Assembly: GCF_049310925.1 (NCBI RefSeq)
Contig: NZ_JBMERP010000009.1
Coordinates: forward strand, 12,716-76,715
Length of the DNA: 64,000 nucleotides
From: Virgibacillus_F sp049310925
GTDB taxonomy: Bacteria > Bacillota > Bacilli > Bacillales > Amphibacillaceae
Direction: 5' to 3'
The notes under the pieces are model-generated. The model did not search any database. It saw nothing but the letters and a program-made list of their open reading frames with translations, and had not been told where the DNA came from. Below, piece after piece: positions 26,148 to 35,115 of this stretch. Position numbers and translations under genes: made by a program. The first letter of the stretch is position 1, and every line of letters begins with the position of its first letter.

Positions 26148-26870
26148 TTACCTAAGACTTGCCAAAGCATCTTCTTTTGTCTCATAGCTGGTTTGTTCAT
26201 CTAAATAATTTGCATTTAAGTCAACATACAAATCTTTTTCCATCCATTCAACGGAAGTGATATGCTCTGACTTAATCAAATAATATTCTTCTACGGGTAC
26301 TCTTACTACCTTTACTGCAAGATAGTCAATTTTCCAATTGTCATCATCGAAAACCAGGTCTGTTACTTCACCCATTTTACCATCATGTCCATGAATCTTC
26401 ATTCCGATGGCTTCTGATTCATTCAGCAAATCATATTTTTTGTTTTCGTTTGTTTTTAATTCATGACGTACACCGGTTTTTTCTTCATCCTGAACTGGCA
26501 CCCTTGGGACAAGCGGTCTATCTACGGCGCCCCACAGATTTTGTGCTCTCCAGTAACTGTTCCATCCATAATAAGCTGTCAGACTTTCTTCATTAGTACG
26601 GGATATTTCAGTATCAGCGGGTATTGTAGGACTGTCTTTAACAGTGTCTTTTGTATGATTTACTTCAACATACTTTTCCTCATCATTCATTTTAGTAAAG
26701 GATGAAGGAGACAAATATACATTTCTTCCTGGCAGCCATTTATGTGTGTCCACCTGTGCATAACGGATAGCCCAGTCATGGTCATCAAAGTAAATATTTT
26801 TTACTTTTCCCATTTCTCCATCTGTTGCATGAATATTGAATGATTTTAAAGTTGATGTTAAATAAAGCAT
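26148..26870 (-). CDS. Tandem PRC-barrel domain protein
   Basis: A 240-residue soluble protein with two PRC-barrel modules. The first is at about 1-75 (FNIHATDGEMGKVKNIYFDDHDWAIRYAQVD). The second is at about 150-225 (AIGMKIHGHDGKMGEVTDLVFDDDNWKIDYLAVK). The two copies share the GKhG(E)Vxx(h)hFDDxxWxIxY pattern. PRC barrels bind protein or RNA partners; no enzyme motif is present and the role is unknown. AGGAGG precedes the ATG. Single-gene unit. Confidence 0.85.
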   Translation of the reverse strand: MLYLTSTLKSFNIHATDGEMGKVKNIYFDDHDWAIRYAQVDTHKWLPGRNVYLSPSSFTKMNDEEKYVEVNHTKDTVKDSPTIPADTEISRTNEESLTAYYGWNSYWRAQNLWGAVDRPLVPRVPVQDEEKTGVRHELKTNENKKYDLLNESEAIGMKIHGHDGKMGEVTDLVFDDDNWKIDYLAVKVVRVPVEEYYLIKSEHITSVEWMEKDLYVDLNANYLDEQTSYETKEDALASLR

Positions 26871-26937
26871 TTAAAAACCTCCTTAATCTCTTATATATTA
26901 ATTTCCCCAAATTAGTTTTTTCAAACTTAACAGGGAG

Positions 26938-27771
26938 TTAATTAAAAGTTTTCTCAGAGGCCGAATATAAATAGTCAATTGGAATAAAGAGACCAACTTT
27001 TCCATAATTATCAGTGCCCAGTGTTGCAAAGATAACACCAATCACTTTTCCGTTTTGTATTACAGGGCTTCCACTATTGCCATGGTAAACTGGTGCATCA
27101 ATCATCACAACCTCTTTTTTCCAATCACCCAGTAAGGTTTTTTCAATAATGGTTCCCTTGTTAGCTATCCCTTGGAACCGCAGTGGATTTCCAACAAAAT
27201 AAATCAGGCTTTCTTCAGTAAAAGTTGGGTTTTTCGCCAAATCCAAGGAGGGAAATTTGCCGCCCTCTGTTTCCAGAACAGCCAAATCTATTTCTGGGTA
27301 GGTAGCAACAACCTTCGCATTATGAAGACCATCGTCTGGAAATGCTACTGTTACGTTCTTTTCTCCATTTACTACATGTTCATTGGTAATAATTGTTCCG
27401 TTTTCATTAATCGAAAAACCTGTGCCTCTTGATTGTTCCGTTTCGATGACAACCACAGCTTTCTTGTATGTACGTATATCATCCTGCATGGAAAGCTTTG
27501 AAGAAGTAATGAGAAAGTCAATAGCTGGTACGGAAATCACCTTTGGAAAAAAGGCAAACACATTTGCTATCATCATAATTGCAATTAGCCAAAACACCCA
27601 TTTTGGAAATGGACGTTTTGGCTTATTTTGTTTATTTTTATATTGTGCCCGCTTTATCGCGTTTATTCGTTCGGCTTCGACTAATTCAATAAGCTCAGCA
27701 TCATCAATCTCTTCATACAAATCCTCATCGATTACATCATGATCACTATTGTTTTTATTATTGTTATCCAT
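26938..27771 (-). CDS. Membrane-anchored trypsin-like serine protease (HtrA type, no PDZ)
   Basis: A 277-residue protein with an acidic cytoplasmic N-terminus (about 1-55), one transmembrane helix (about 57-75) and an extracytoplasmic protease domain. The catalytic triad is visible: H132 (TNEHVVNG), D162 (YPEIDLAVLE) and S233 (YHGNSGSPV). The domain starts with the typical RGTGFSINENGTIITN. The chain ends right after the protease domain, so there is no PDZ module; this is a known short form, not a truncation, because the stop follows a complete last strand. A role in surface protein quality control is inferred. The bmrD stop lies about 31 bases downstream. Confidence 0.9.
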   Translation of the reverse strand: MDNNNKNNSDHDVIDEDLYEEIDDAELIELVEAERINAIKRAQYKNKQNKPKRPFPKWVFWLIAIMMIANVFAFFPKVISVPAIDFLITSSKLSMQDDIRTYKKAVVVIETEQSRGTGFSINENGTIITNEHVVNGEKNVTVAFPDDGLHNAKVVATYPEIDLAVLETEGGKFPSLDLAKNPTFTEESLIYFVGNPLRFQGIANKGTIIEKTLLGDWKKEVVMIDAPVYHGNSGSPVIQNGKVIGVIFATLGTDNYGKVGLFIPIDYLYSASEKTFN

Positions 27772-27802
27772 AAGTCACCTCACACACCAGCACCAATAAA
27801 AA

Positions 27803-29836
27803 TTAAACAGCTTTTCTAGTATTACCCTGTTGCATCTGATACATCTGATAATACATTCCGTTTTCCTGAATTAATTTTTCATGGCTTCCTTGTTCTTTTA
27901 TGATACCATGATCAAGTACAAAAATTGTGTCAGCTTGTTGAATTGTTGACAAGCGATGTGCAATTACCAGTGTTGTACGACCTTTTTTTAAAATTTCCAG
28001 TGCCCGTTGTATAACAGCTTCGGTTTCAGTATCTACGTTCGCAGTAGCTTCATCCAATATAAGAATGGCTGGGTCGAATGCTAATGCACGTGCAAATGAT
28101 AACAGCTGTCTTTCACCTAATGAAAATGTACTTCCACCTTCAGTTACAGGATCATCATATTTTTCAGGTAATTTTTCAATAAATCGATCTGCACCCACAG
28201 CTTTTAGTGCGCTAACTGCCTGATCTTTTGAAATTGATGGGTCACCCATTGTAACATTTGACAGGATTGTACCTGAAAACAGGAATGGATCTTGAAGGAC
28301 AATTCCCATATGACTTCGGACTTGTTGACGTGACCACTCTTTTGTAGGGAATCCATCAATCGTAATAGTTCCTTGTTGTGGGTCATAAAAACGAAACAAC
28401 AGATTCATGATTGAACTTTTACCTGATCCAGTATGCCCGACAAACGCTGCAGTCTGCCCAGCATTAACTTGAAAGGATATATTGTTTAACACATAATCCT
28501 TGTCATTGTAGGCAAAAGATACATTATTAAATTCTACTTTCCCACGGTACTTATCAACATAATCTGTTTTAACCTGTTCTCCATCCTGATCCATCAGCTC
28601 GAATACTCGATTTCCTGCTACCCTAGCTTGTTCAATAAGTGGAAGCTGGTGCACAATATCTGTGACAGGCTCAAACAAGCGGTTGAGGTAGTCTACGAAG
28701 GCATACAACATACCCACTGAAATGATAGCTGTAGCATCAAACGACATAAATCCAAAATACCATATGAAACCTACAAATGCTAAGTTTCGAATTACGGTCA
28801 CCAAATTATAGGAAGTCAGTGCACTTAACTTCACCAACTTACGTTCAAATGTGTAATGACGTTCATTTAGTATTTCAAAGTCCTTCCTTGTCTTCTTTTC
28901 ATGAAGGAAAGCCTGAATGATTGGCATACCTTGAATTGCTTCACTAATACTTCCATTAATATCACTTATTGTCGTTCTAATAACAGTATTATATTTTGTG
29001 CCAAAGTATTTGTAGGCCTTCATCCACCCTAAGATTAGCGGAACAATCAATAAACACATAAAGGCTAATTGAACATTTAATATGAACAATGCTATGAAAA
29101 TTCCTGCCATGTAAATGACACTCGTAACCACTATTGAAAAAACCCGTTCATATAAGTCTCTTATGGCCTCTGTGTCATTCGTAATTCTAGCCACAACTTT
29201 TCCCGCTGGTTGATCAACATAATAGTTTATAGGAATTCGCTGTGTATGTTGAAAAATATCGTTTCGCATTTTCTTTACGATTTGATTGGACGCCTTTTGT
29301 AATAAATACGTTTTAAAGAACTGGAAGAATGCTGCAATTACTAACAAAAACATATATAGACCTAATAAAAACAGTATTGGCCCCTTCTCAGGTTGAAAAA
29401 AAGGATAAATATCGGTATAACTTAATTTTTCCCCTGTATAAGTTTGCTTTTCTTCATTAGTTTTAACAACTATTTCATTATCTGCGTTAATACTCCGTTT
29501 ACCACTGAGAGGAACATCAGCATTCACCAGATAGTAGCTCGACTCTACCTGAAAAATAGTGACTTGATTTTTTGGCTGATCCTGCTTTGTAAGCCGATCG
29601 GATCTTTTGTAATAATTATTATCATATTCTACTGTATTTGAATCGTTATTGGTTTCTACCTGTTGCCAATTTCCTTCTATACCAAGTATATGTTCATCAA
29701 TAATTCGTTTAGCAATTAATGGCCCAGCTAATTCCAGTGCTACAGCAATTATTAAGCAAATAAGTCCAATTATTATACTTCGTTTATAATGTAGTGCATA
29801 TTGAAATAATCTTTTTTCAGTTGATGCTTTGTTCAT
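27803..29836 (-). CDS. bmrD: Heterodimeric multidrug ABC exporter subunit BmrD/YheH
   Basis: A 677-residue half-transporter with six membrane helices and one nucleotide-binding domain. Walker A is GHTGSGKSS, the signature is FSLGERQLL, and Walker B is LILDEATANVD with the catalytic Glu intact. A roughly 100-residue polar insertion between helices 1 and 2 is typical of YheH. The ATG overlaps the bmrC stop (TAATG). With BmrC it should form a drug exporter whose consensus ATP site contains this subunit's Glu. Confidence 0.93.
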   Translation of the reverse strand: MNKASTEKRLFQYALHYKRSIIIGLICLIIAVALELAGPLIAKRIIDEHILGIEGNWQQVETNNDSNTVEYDNNYYKRSDRLTKQDQPKNQVTIFQVESSYYLVNADVPLSGKRSINADNEIVVKTNEEKQTYTGEKLSYTDIYPFFQPEKGPILFLLGLYMFLLVIAAFFQFFKTYLLQKASNQIVKKMRNDIFQHTQRIPINYYVDQPAGKVVARITNDTEAIRDLYERVFSIVVTSVIYMAGIFIALFILNVQLAFMCLLIVPLILGWMKAYKYFGTKYNTVIRTTISDINGSISEAIQGMPIIQAFLHEKKTRKDFEILNERHYTFERKLVKLSALTSYNLVTVIRNLAFVGFIWYFGFMSFDATAIISVGMLYAFVDYLNRLFEPVTDIVHQLPLIEQARVAGNRVFELMDQDGEQVKTDYVDKYRGKVEFNNVSFAYNDKDYVLNNISFQVNAGQTAAFVGHTGSGKSSIMNLLFRFYDPQQGTITIDGFPTKEWSRQQVRSHMGIVLQDPFLFSGTILSNVTMGDPSISKDQAVSALKAVGADRFIEKLPEKYDDPVTEGGSTFSLGERQLLSFARALAFDPAILILDEATANVDTETEAVIQRALEILKKGRTTLVIAHRLSTIQQADTIFVLDHGIIKEQGSHEKLIQENGMYYQMYQMQQGNTRKAV

Positions 29837-31584
29837 TAGGAACCCACCTCCTCATTTTGGAGTTGTTGCTGGCTGTATTGTTCATTATACCAACCATTAT
29901 TTTCAACTAACTCTTCATGTGTTCCCTGTTCAATTACTTTACCTTCCTCTAACACAATAATGTGATCTGCATGTGTTACTGCAGATAATCGATGTGCTGC
30001 AATAAATGTTGTTTTATTTCTACGTTCTTCTCGCAAATGTTCGATGATTTTGGATTCTGTTTTTCCATCTACTGCTGATAGAGAATCATCCAGAATCAAT
30101 ATTTCAGGTTCTTTGATAAAAGCACGTGCTAAAGCAACCCGCTGTTTTTGACCACCTGATAATGTGACACCGCTCTCGCCTACTTGAGTGTCTAGTCCTT
30201 GAGGCAGTTGTTTCATATCCGTTAAGAAATGGGCCAAGTCCATTACCCGGTAAATCTCCTTGTCTGTTGCATCAGCTTTACCAAATTGAATATTTTCCCG
30301 GATACTTTTAGAAAACATCATTTGGTCTTGTGGTACATAACCAATCCACGACCTAACATCCTCTAAACTAATATCATTTAAATCCACCCCAGAGATATTT
30401 ATCTTACCCTTAACTCCAGGATATTGGCGGAGAAGAAGCTTAAACAATGTAGTTTTACCAGCACCTGTCTTCCCTACTATCCCAACCGTCTGTCCACGTT
30501 TAACATTTAAGTAAATATCATCCAGCTGTTTAACTTTGGTTTCAGGGTACGTAAAGGATATATGGTCATATTCAATCGTATTTATTTGATTTACAGAAAT
30601 AGGCTCAGCAGGATTTTTAACATCTGCTTCATAATTCATCGTCTCATTTACACGGTCAAGTGATGCATTTCCCCGCTGCATGATGTTTATCAGCTCACCG
30701 ACCGCAAACATCGGCCAGATTAACATCCCTAAATATACGTTAAATGTAACAAGGTCACCAAGTGTAATTACACCTTCAAATACGAGTAATGCCCCATACC
30801 CAAGACCAATCGTGTATGAAAGCCCTACAAGAATTTTCATTGTTGGTTCAAATAGCGCATCGATTTTTGCAACTTGTATATTTTTTTGGTAGACATTATC
30901 TGTCATTGTTGCAAAGCGCTTCTCGTCCTGTCTCTCCTGAACGAATGCTCGAATTACCCGAACACCACGAATCGATTCTAATACTTCGTTGTTCATGTTT
31001 CCAAAGGCCGTCTGCGCTTCCATAAAGCGTTTATGAATCGTACCTCCATACTTATTCATAACAACTGCCATGACTGGCAATGGAATTAAGGCAGCAAGTG
31101 TTAAGGGCCAGCTAATTGTAAATCCCATTACCGCAATTATCATGATCATAAATATACTTGAATCAATCAATGTTAATATTCCAAACCCAGCTGTGAGCTG
31201 AATTGACCTCAGATCATTCGTACTCCGGGCCATTAAATCTCCAGTTCTAAACTTCCCAAAAAACGTCGGGGTCATCGTTAAGAAATGGTCCATCAATCTG
31301 CTCCTTGATAAACGTTCCAGTTTTGCAGCACCACTAAACAATGTATAATCCCATAAAAATGATATTGCATAATGAACAACAATTAACACAAGATAGCCAC
31401 CGATAATTGTTAAAAGAAGCTTCATTGTAAGTGTTTCAAATTGAATTTCATCAATTGCATAACCAATTAACTTCGGTGGGATTAACCCAATTGCACTTGC
31501 AATAATTAATGCAACTACTGCAAATACATAACTTTTCCAATATTGCTTAAAAAACCAGTCTAACTTCTTAAATACCTGAAACAT
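29836..31584 (-). CDS. bmrC: Heterodimeric multidrug ABC exporter subunit BmrC/YheI
   Basis: A 582-residue half-transporter: six helices (about 1-310) then a nucleotide-binding domain. Walker A is GKTGAGKTT, the signature LSGGQKQR. Walker B ends LILDDSLSAVD, with Asp in place of the catalytic Glu, the expected degenerate site of this exporter class. The gene order bmrC-bmrD matches B. subtilis, where a leader gene (bmrB) precedes and antibiotics acting on the ribosome induce expression. Here a different, shorter leader ORF with alternative hairpins precedes it. Confidence 0.94.
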   Translation of the reverse strand: MFQVFKKLDWFFKQYWKSYVFAVVALIIASAIGLIPPKLIGYAIDEIQFETLTMKLLLTIIGGYLVLIVVHYAISFLWDYTLFSGAAKLERLSRSRLMDHFLTMTPTFFGKFRTGDLMARSTNDLRSIQLTAGFGILTLIDSSIFMIMIIAVMGFTISWPLTLAALIPLPVMAVVMNKYGGTIHKRFMEAQTAFGNMNNEVLESIRGVRVIRAFVQERQDEKRFATMTDNVYQKNIQVAKIDALFEPTMKILVGLSYTIGLGYGALLVFEGVITLGDLVTFNVYLGMLIWPMFAVGELINIMQRGNASLDRVNETMNYEADVKNPAEPISVNQINTIEYDHISFTYPETKVKQLDDIYLNVKRGQTVGIVGKTGAGKTTLFKLLLRQYPGVKGKINISGVDLNDISLEDVRSWIGYVPQDQMMFSKSIRENIQFGKADATDKEIYRVMDLAHFLTDMKQLPQGLDTQVGESGVTLSGGQKQRVALARAFIKEPEILILDDSLSAVDGKTESKIIEHLREERRNKTTFIAAHRLSAVTHADHIIVLEEGKVIEQGTHEELVENNGWYNEQYSQQQLQNEEVGS

Positions 31585-31751
31585 ATGTCGTCACCTTCTC
31601 TGTTAAAATGCGTAGTGGACCTGATAGCGTCAATCTGCAAGAGCAACGAATTATCGGCTTACGAAACGAGCGCTAATCCACGGATGCATTTTTTCGAATC
31701 TTGTTTGCTTGAATTTCATCAAATCTCCCTGTTTATGGCCTTTTTAGACAT

Positions 31752-31782
31752 AAAAAAACACACGTCTATGACGCATGTTTTC
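31752..31782 (-). terminator. Second terminator-like hairpin in the bmrCD leader
   Basis: On the minus strand AAAACATGCGTC-AUA-GACGTGTGTTTT makes a 12-bp stem with two G-U pairs, followed by TTT. It lies between the attenuator and the bmrC start. A further hairpin (TGGGGAGATTT/AAATCCACCCA, 31794-31818) separates the two terminators. Confidence 0.7.
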
Positions 31783-31817
31783 ATAAAAGAAATGGGTGGA
31801 TTTGCAAATCTCCCCAT

Positions 31818-31851
31818 AAAAATATAAAAGGCCACAGTTAGGTGTGACCTT
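31818..31851 (-). terminator. Attenuator terminator in the bmrCD leader
   Basis: RNA stem AAGGUCACA/UGUGGCCUU (nine pairs, one G-U) with a six-base loop, followed by a U-rich tract (UUAUAUUUUU). Its 5' arm overlaps the 3' arm of the antiterminator. Confidence 0.8.
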
Positions 31852-31904
31852 CTAAGACACTAAAAAACAATATGTACTGCTATGCTTTTCCGCTTAGAAG
31901 GTCA
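31845..31904 (-). promoter_or_regulatory. Antiterminator pairing in the bmrCD leader
   Basis: A perfect 12-bp pairing between TGACCTTCTAAG inside the leader ORF (31893-31904) and CTTAGAAGGTCA downstream (31845-31856). Forming it consumes bases 31845-31851, which the terminator needs. The two structures are therefore mutually exclusive. Confidence 0.8.
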
Positions 31905-31951
31905 TCAAATTGTATGAAGTTTACTTTGTTTAATTGAATAAATTTTTCCAT
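31880..31951 (-). CDS. Leader peptide of bmrCD (23 residues)
   Basis: The ORF reads MEKFIQLNKV, NFIQFDDLLS, GKA, stop. It has a near-perfect AAGGAGGTC ribosome site eight bases before ATG and a consensus promoter 30 bases further up. The 5' arm of the antiterminator covers the codons for the DDLLS region just before the stop. A ribosome finishing the peptide would mask that arm and let the terminator form. A ribosome stalled early would leave it free and permit read-through into bmrC. The peptide does not resemble the longer B. subtilis BmrB as I remember it. Confidence 0.8.
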   Translation of the reverse strand: MEKFIQLNKVNFIQFDDLLSGKA

Positions 31952-31984
31952 TTTAATGACCTCCTTCCGATTCGATTCTCAATA

Positions 31985-32013
31985 ATTATAGTATTTTGAA
32001 AACCAATAGTCAA
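31985..32013 (-). promoter_or_regulatory. Strong SigA promoter of the bmr leader and operon
   Basis: TTGACT, 17 bases, TATAAT on the minus strand. A strong constitutive promoter followed by an attenuator fits regulation by premature termination. Confidence 0.85.
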
Positions 32014-32139
32014 TAGAATTTTTAATTATTTCCTAAAATTAGCCAATTTCCCTTTATAATTTGGCTAAACAACCGAAAATAAGACTAGACAAACTATCTT
32101 GCGGACCAAGTGCGTTTTGTAACTAGAGGAGGAACAACA

Positions 32140-33108
32140 TTGTTTAGTAATAAGAATAATAGCCGTAGAACATTGCAACAGAAATTAGATGCTGCAAATG
32201 TAAGGATTGCTGAAATAACGCGAGAAAAAGATACCTTATATAAAGAAAATGCTGCATTCCTCTCAAGCCTGGAGAAGGACTTGTTACATACCATCGATCA
32301 ACATGACCATGTTAACTCGCAGCACCATGATTTAGAAGATTTGGTCGTTCTAATAAAGCAACGATTCGAAGAAATCCAAACACTTGGGCAAGCTTCGAGT
32401 GAAAATTCAAGCAACTTGCTTGAGACAGGATACAGCCTTGTCGGTTCCTCCGATTCGCTTTCAAAGCAATCAGAAGAATACCAGGATATTATGACAAAGA
32501 ATAAGCACCTTATGGATGGTCTGGAACAACAGATGACCAAAACTGCCGGTAGTATGAAAGAACTTGGCCAACATTCCAAAACCATTAAAGAAGTTGTTCA
32601 GGTAATAAGTGAAATAGCAAACCAAACTAATTTGCTTGCACTAAATGCTTCCATAGAGGCAGCACGTGCTGGTGAACACGGCAAAGGCTTTGCAGTCGTT
32701 GCAGCTGAAGTTAGAAAACTCGCAGAAAACACGGCTCAAAGTACACATCATATTGATGAAGTCACCACTACAATTCAACATAAAATACAGGAAGCTGAAC
32801 AGGATACCTATGAAAATCAAAAGACATTACAGGCATCAACTGAAATAAACAGTAAAACTGTTGGCATGCTAAAAGAAATGGCTACGATTGTACAAACAGT
32901 AAAAACTAACACCCAGAATGTACTGGAAAAAATCAACAGTCAAAATCAATTGACGGTCGAAATGGTTAACTATATTGATGAGACAAATGAGTCGTTTAAC
33001 ACCATTAAACAAGCTATCTTACAGCATATTGATGATGCAAAAATTGTTGATCAGCAGTTAGCTTCTGGTGTCGAAGGAATACAGGTTCTATCACCACCAA
33101 AAGTATAG
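32140..33108 (+). CDS. Soluble methyl-accepting chemotaxis protein
   Basis: A 322-residue cytoplasmic chemoreceptor with no membrane segment. Residues about 1-50 form a charged coiled coil. The rest is the signalling domain with the tip EIANQTNLLALNASIEAARAG and GFAVVAAEVRKLAEN. I prefer the TTG at 32140, which has GAGGAGG seven bases upstream, to an upstream ATG at 32110 without one. It resembles B. subtilis YfmS in layout. The signal it senses is unknown. Confidence 0.9.
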   Translation: MFSNKNNSRRTLQQKLDAANVRIAEITREKDTLYKENAAFLSSLEKDLLHTIDQHDHVNSQHHDLEDLVVLIKQRFEEIQTLGQASSENSSNLLETGYSLVGSSDSLSKQSEEYQDIMTKNKHLMDGLEQQMTKTAGSMKELGQHSKTIKEVVQVISEIANQTNLLALNASIEAARAGEHGKGFAVVAAEVRKLAENTAQSTHHIDEVTTTIQHKIQEAEQDTYENQKTLQASTEINSKTVGMLKEMATIVQTVKTNTQNVLEKINSQNQLTVEMVNYIDETNESFNTIKQAILQHIDDAKIVDQQLASGVEGIQVLSPPKV

Positions 33109-33118
33109 ACAGAAGCAA

Positions 33119-33150
33119 AGAGAATTGCTCCCATGAGCAATTCTCTTATA
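33119..33150. terminator. Terminator between the soluble chemoreceptor and zinc-finger genes
   Basis: AGAGAATTGCTC/GAGCAATTCTCT perfect 12-bp stem with a four-base loop. The genes converge here. Confidence 0.85.
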
Positions 33151-33169
33151 GTTTGTTGTGGTTTCAGTA

Positions 33170-33376
33170 TTAATTTGAGCCTAATTTAACCATTTGTTTC
33201 ACCTTATCACTTGGGACTTCAGTTTCCTCTGAGATTCTTTCAATTGAGACATGTGGATATTTGATGACAAAACTTTGTACACGATTACTTTCCAATAAAC
33301 ATGTTGCGCACAACGCAAATGGCGTTGATTCTATTGGCTCTTTACACAATCGACAATTACGTACAAATTCTCCCAT
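33170..33376 (-). CDS. Small zinc-finger plus helix-turn-helix protein
   Basis: A 68-residue protein. Two CxxC pairs (C8-C11 and C23-C26) make a zinc ribbon. The remaining 40 residues (PHVSIERISEETEVPSDKVKQMVKLG) look like a short helix-turn-helix. The layout is like that of YvyF-type flagellar-operon proteins, but no flagellar gene is adjacent and similarity is only in layout. The ATG at 33376 has AGAGGTG upstream; the longer reading adds 13 residues without a ribosome site. Function unknown, possibly regulatory. Confidence 0.7.
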   Translation of the reverse strand: MGEFVRNCRLCKEPIESTPFALCATCLLESNRVQSFVIKYPHVSIERISEETEVPSDKVKQMVKLGSN

Positions 33377-33534
33377 GTACTCACCTCTTATCTCTAGGTT
33401 ATCCATATCATACAACTTTTTGAATAAACGAACAATAATGTTTATCCACTATTATGAAAGTTGGTTCTTTTGACATAGTTCGACTGTTACTATTGGTCTA
33501 CATTATCTGGCTTTTAATCTGACGATAACAGATA

Positions 33535-34371
33535 TTATTGTGATACAGGTTTGATTGAATCAGGGTGGGATCCAATTCTTAAATCTTCGTCCATCTGGTT
33601 CATATATGCCATATCTTCTTTTGAAATTGCAAAGTTAAAGACATCTGCATTTTCTTTTTGACGTAGTACGTTTGTCGACTTTGGTATTACAACAAAGTCA
33701 TTTTCCAAATGCCATCTTATGATTAGCTGTGCAACTGACTTGTTATATTTGTCCGCTATTTTCACTAAATCTGGTTCATTCAAATATTTAGCCCGACCAA
33801 GCGGTGACCAAGATTCTACTGTAATATTGTTCTTTCGACAATACTCGACTGTACTTTTTTGCGATAATTTTGGATGCAACTCAATTTGGTCTACTACAGG
33901 CATATTAATAGCAGTTTTAGACAAAGATTCCAAGTGGTGTTCAAGAAAGTTACTTACACCAATTGCTCTGACGCGCTCACCGTGGTATATCTTTTCTAGC
34001 GCTCTCCATGTATCTGTGAAAATTCCAGGAACTGGCCAGTGAATTAAATATAAATCCAAATAATCAAAGCCTAATTTTTCCATACTACGATCAAATGCTT
34101 TTAAAGTGCTGTCGAATCCTTGATCATCATTCCATACCTTGCTGGTTACAAAAATTTCTTCACGAGCAATACCAGAATCACGAATCGCTTTTCCAACACC
34201 TTCTTCATTTCCATAAAAACTTGCTGTATCAATATGACGGTATCCTATTTCGAGCGCACTCAATACCGTTTCATATACTTGGTCTTCAGGTACTTTATAG
34301 ACACCCAAACCCAATTTTGGAATAGAAATACCGTTCTCTAACTTTTTTTCACTAGAAATGTTCAATTTCAT
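33535..34371 (-). CDS. Aldo/keto reductase
   Basis: A 278-residue NADPH-dependent reductase of the AKR5 type. Signatures are GYRHIDTASFYGNEEGVGKAIR (catalytic Asp and Tyr), the catalytic Lys in FVTSKVWN, the His in YLIHWPVPG, and IPKSTNVLRQKEN near the C-terminus for cofactor binding. It reduces aldehydes and ketones in the cytoplasm; the substrate is unknown. I chose ATG 34371, behind GAGGG. The preceding lipoprotein gene ends 12 bases upstream, so the two are probably co-transcribed. Confidence 0.92.
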   Translation of the reverse strand: MKLNISSEKKLENGISIPKLGLGVYKVPEDQVYETVLSALEIGYRHIDTASFYGNEEGVGKAIRDSGIAREEIFVTSKVWNDDQGFDSTLKAFDRSMEKLGFDYLDLYLIHWPVPGIFTDTWRALEKIYHGERVRAIGVSNFLEHHLESLSKTAINMPVVDQIELHPKLSQKSTVEYCRKNNITVESWSPLGRAKYLNEPDLVKIADKYNKSVAQLIIRWHLENDFVVIPKSTNVLRQKENADVFNFAISKEDMAYMNQMDEDLRIGSHPDSIKPVSQ

Positions 34372-34383
34372 ATAAACCCTCAT

Positions 34384-34890
34384 TTATTTTAGATTTTCAT
34401 TTAATGGTATCTCTAAAACATCTGTCTTTGTCCCATTCTTCGCTGATAAAAAGAAAAGTTTAAATGTTGTTTTTTCTTTAATAAGCTCTTTGTCAAAGGA
34501 AATTTCAAATTCACCCCAGGCAGGGGCTCCGTCCGTTTGGTAAGTATCTTTTTTTAATACTTCACCATCACTAATTATACTATAATTAAAAACACCTTCA
34601 AACACTCTTGCTTTACCTGTAACTACTACTTTATCACCTGACTTATTTACTTCGACATCCTTGAACGAATCATTCTCATATATCTTTTGCTCTTCTGAAT
34701 TTTCCTCTTGCTTATTTTGATCTTCTTCAGGGTTTTGCTCTGAATCCTCAACTACCTCTTTTTGCTCTTCCTGATTTTTGTTCGTATCATTACCAGTAGT
34801 TTCTTCTTTTCCATTATTTTCATCACTACCACATGCAGCTAACATGGTAATTACCGCGAAAATCACCAGTAGAAATAGATATTTTTTCAT
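34384..34890 (-). CDS. Lipoprotein with Gmad2 immunoglobulin-like domain
   Basis: A 168-residue lipoprotein with lipidated C20 (ITMLAAC). Residues about 25-70 are a Glu/Gln/Asn-rich linker. The C-terminal 95 residues (VVVTGKARVFEGVFNYSI, then TDGAPAWGEFEISF) match the Gmad2 domain found in spore-germination and other surface proteins. AAAAGGAG precedes the ATG. It probably sits on the outside of the membrane. It is followed within 12 bases by an aldo/keto reductase, with no obvious functional link. Confidence 0.85.
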   Translation of the reverse strand: MKKYLFLLVIFAVITMLAACGSDENNGKEETTGNDTNKNQEEQKEVVEDSEQNPEEDQNKQEENSEEQKIYENDSFKDVEVNKSGDKVVVTGKARVFEGVFNYSIISDGEVLKKDTYQTDGAPAWGEFEISFDKELIKEKTTFKLFFLSAKNGTKTDVLEIPLNENLK

Positions 34891-35115
34891 TAGAATGGTC
34901 TCCTTTTAGTATTAATTAATCAATTTACGCACAAAGGCTAGAAATCCTCTTCTGAACGCCAACGATGTTTCTTATTACAATCCTCTATATTATTCTTTTC
35001 CCATTTTTATTACATTCAATCATCATTGTTCCCTTTTATTAGCGAGAGTCCTACTTAGTAAAAAGTTTTTGGTAGTAATAATCGAGACATCCAAAGTATT
35101 TGGAGGTTTATGAAC

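Noticed and set aside
26938..27771. Truncated HtrA
   Set aside because: The protease domain and triad are complete; lack of PDZ is a known short architecture and there is no frame remnant downstream.
29836..31584. Defective ATPase because Walker B Glu is Asp in BmrC
   Set aside because: A degenerate site in one half is normal for this heterodimeric exporter class; the partner BmrD keeps the Glu.
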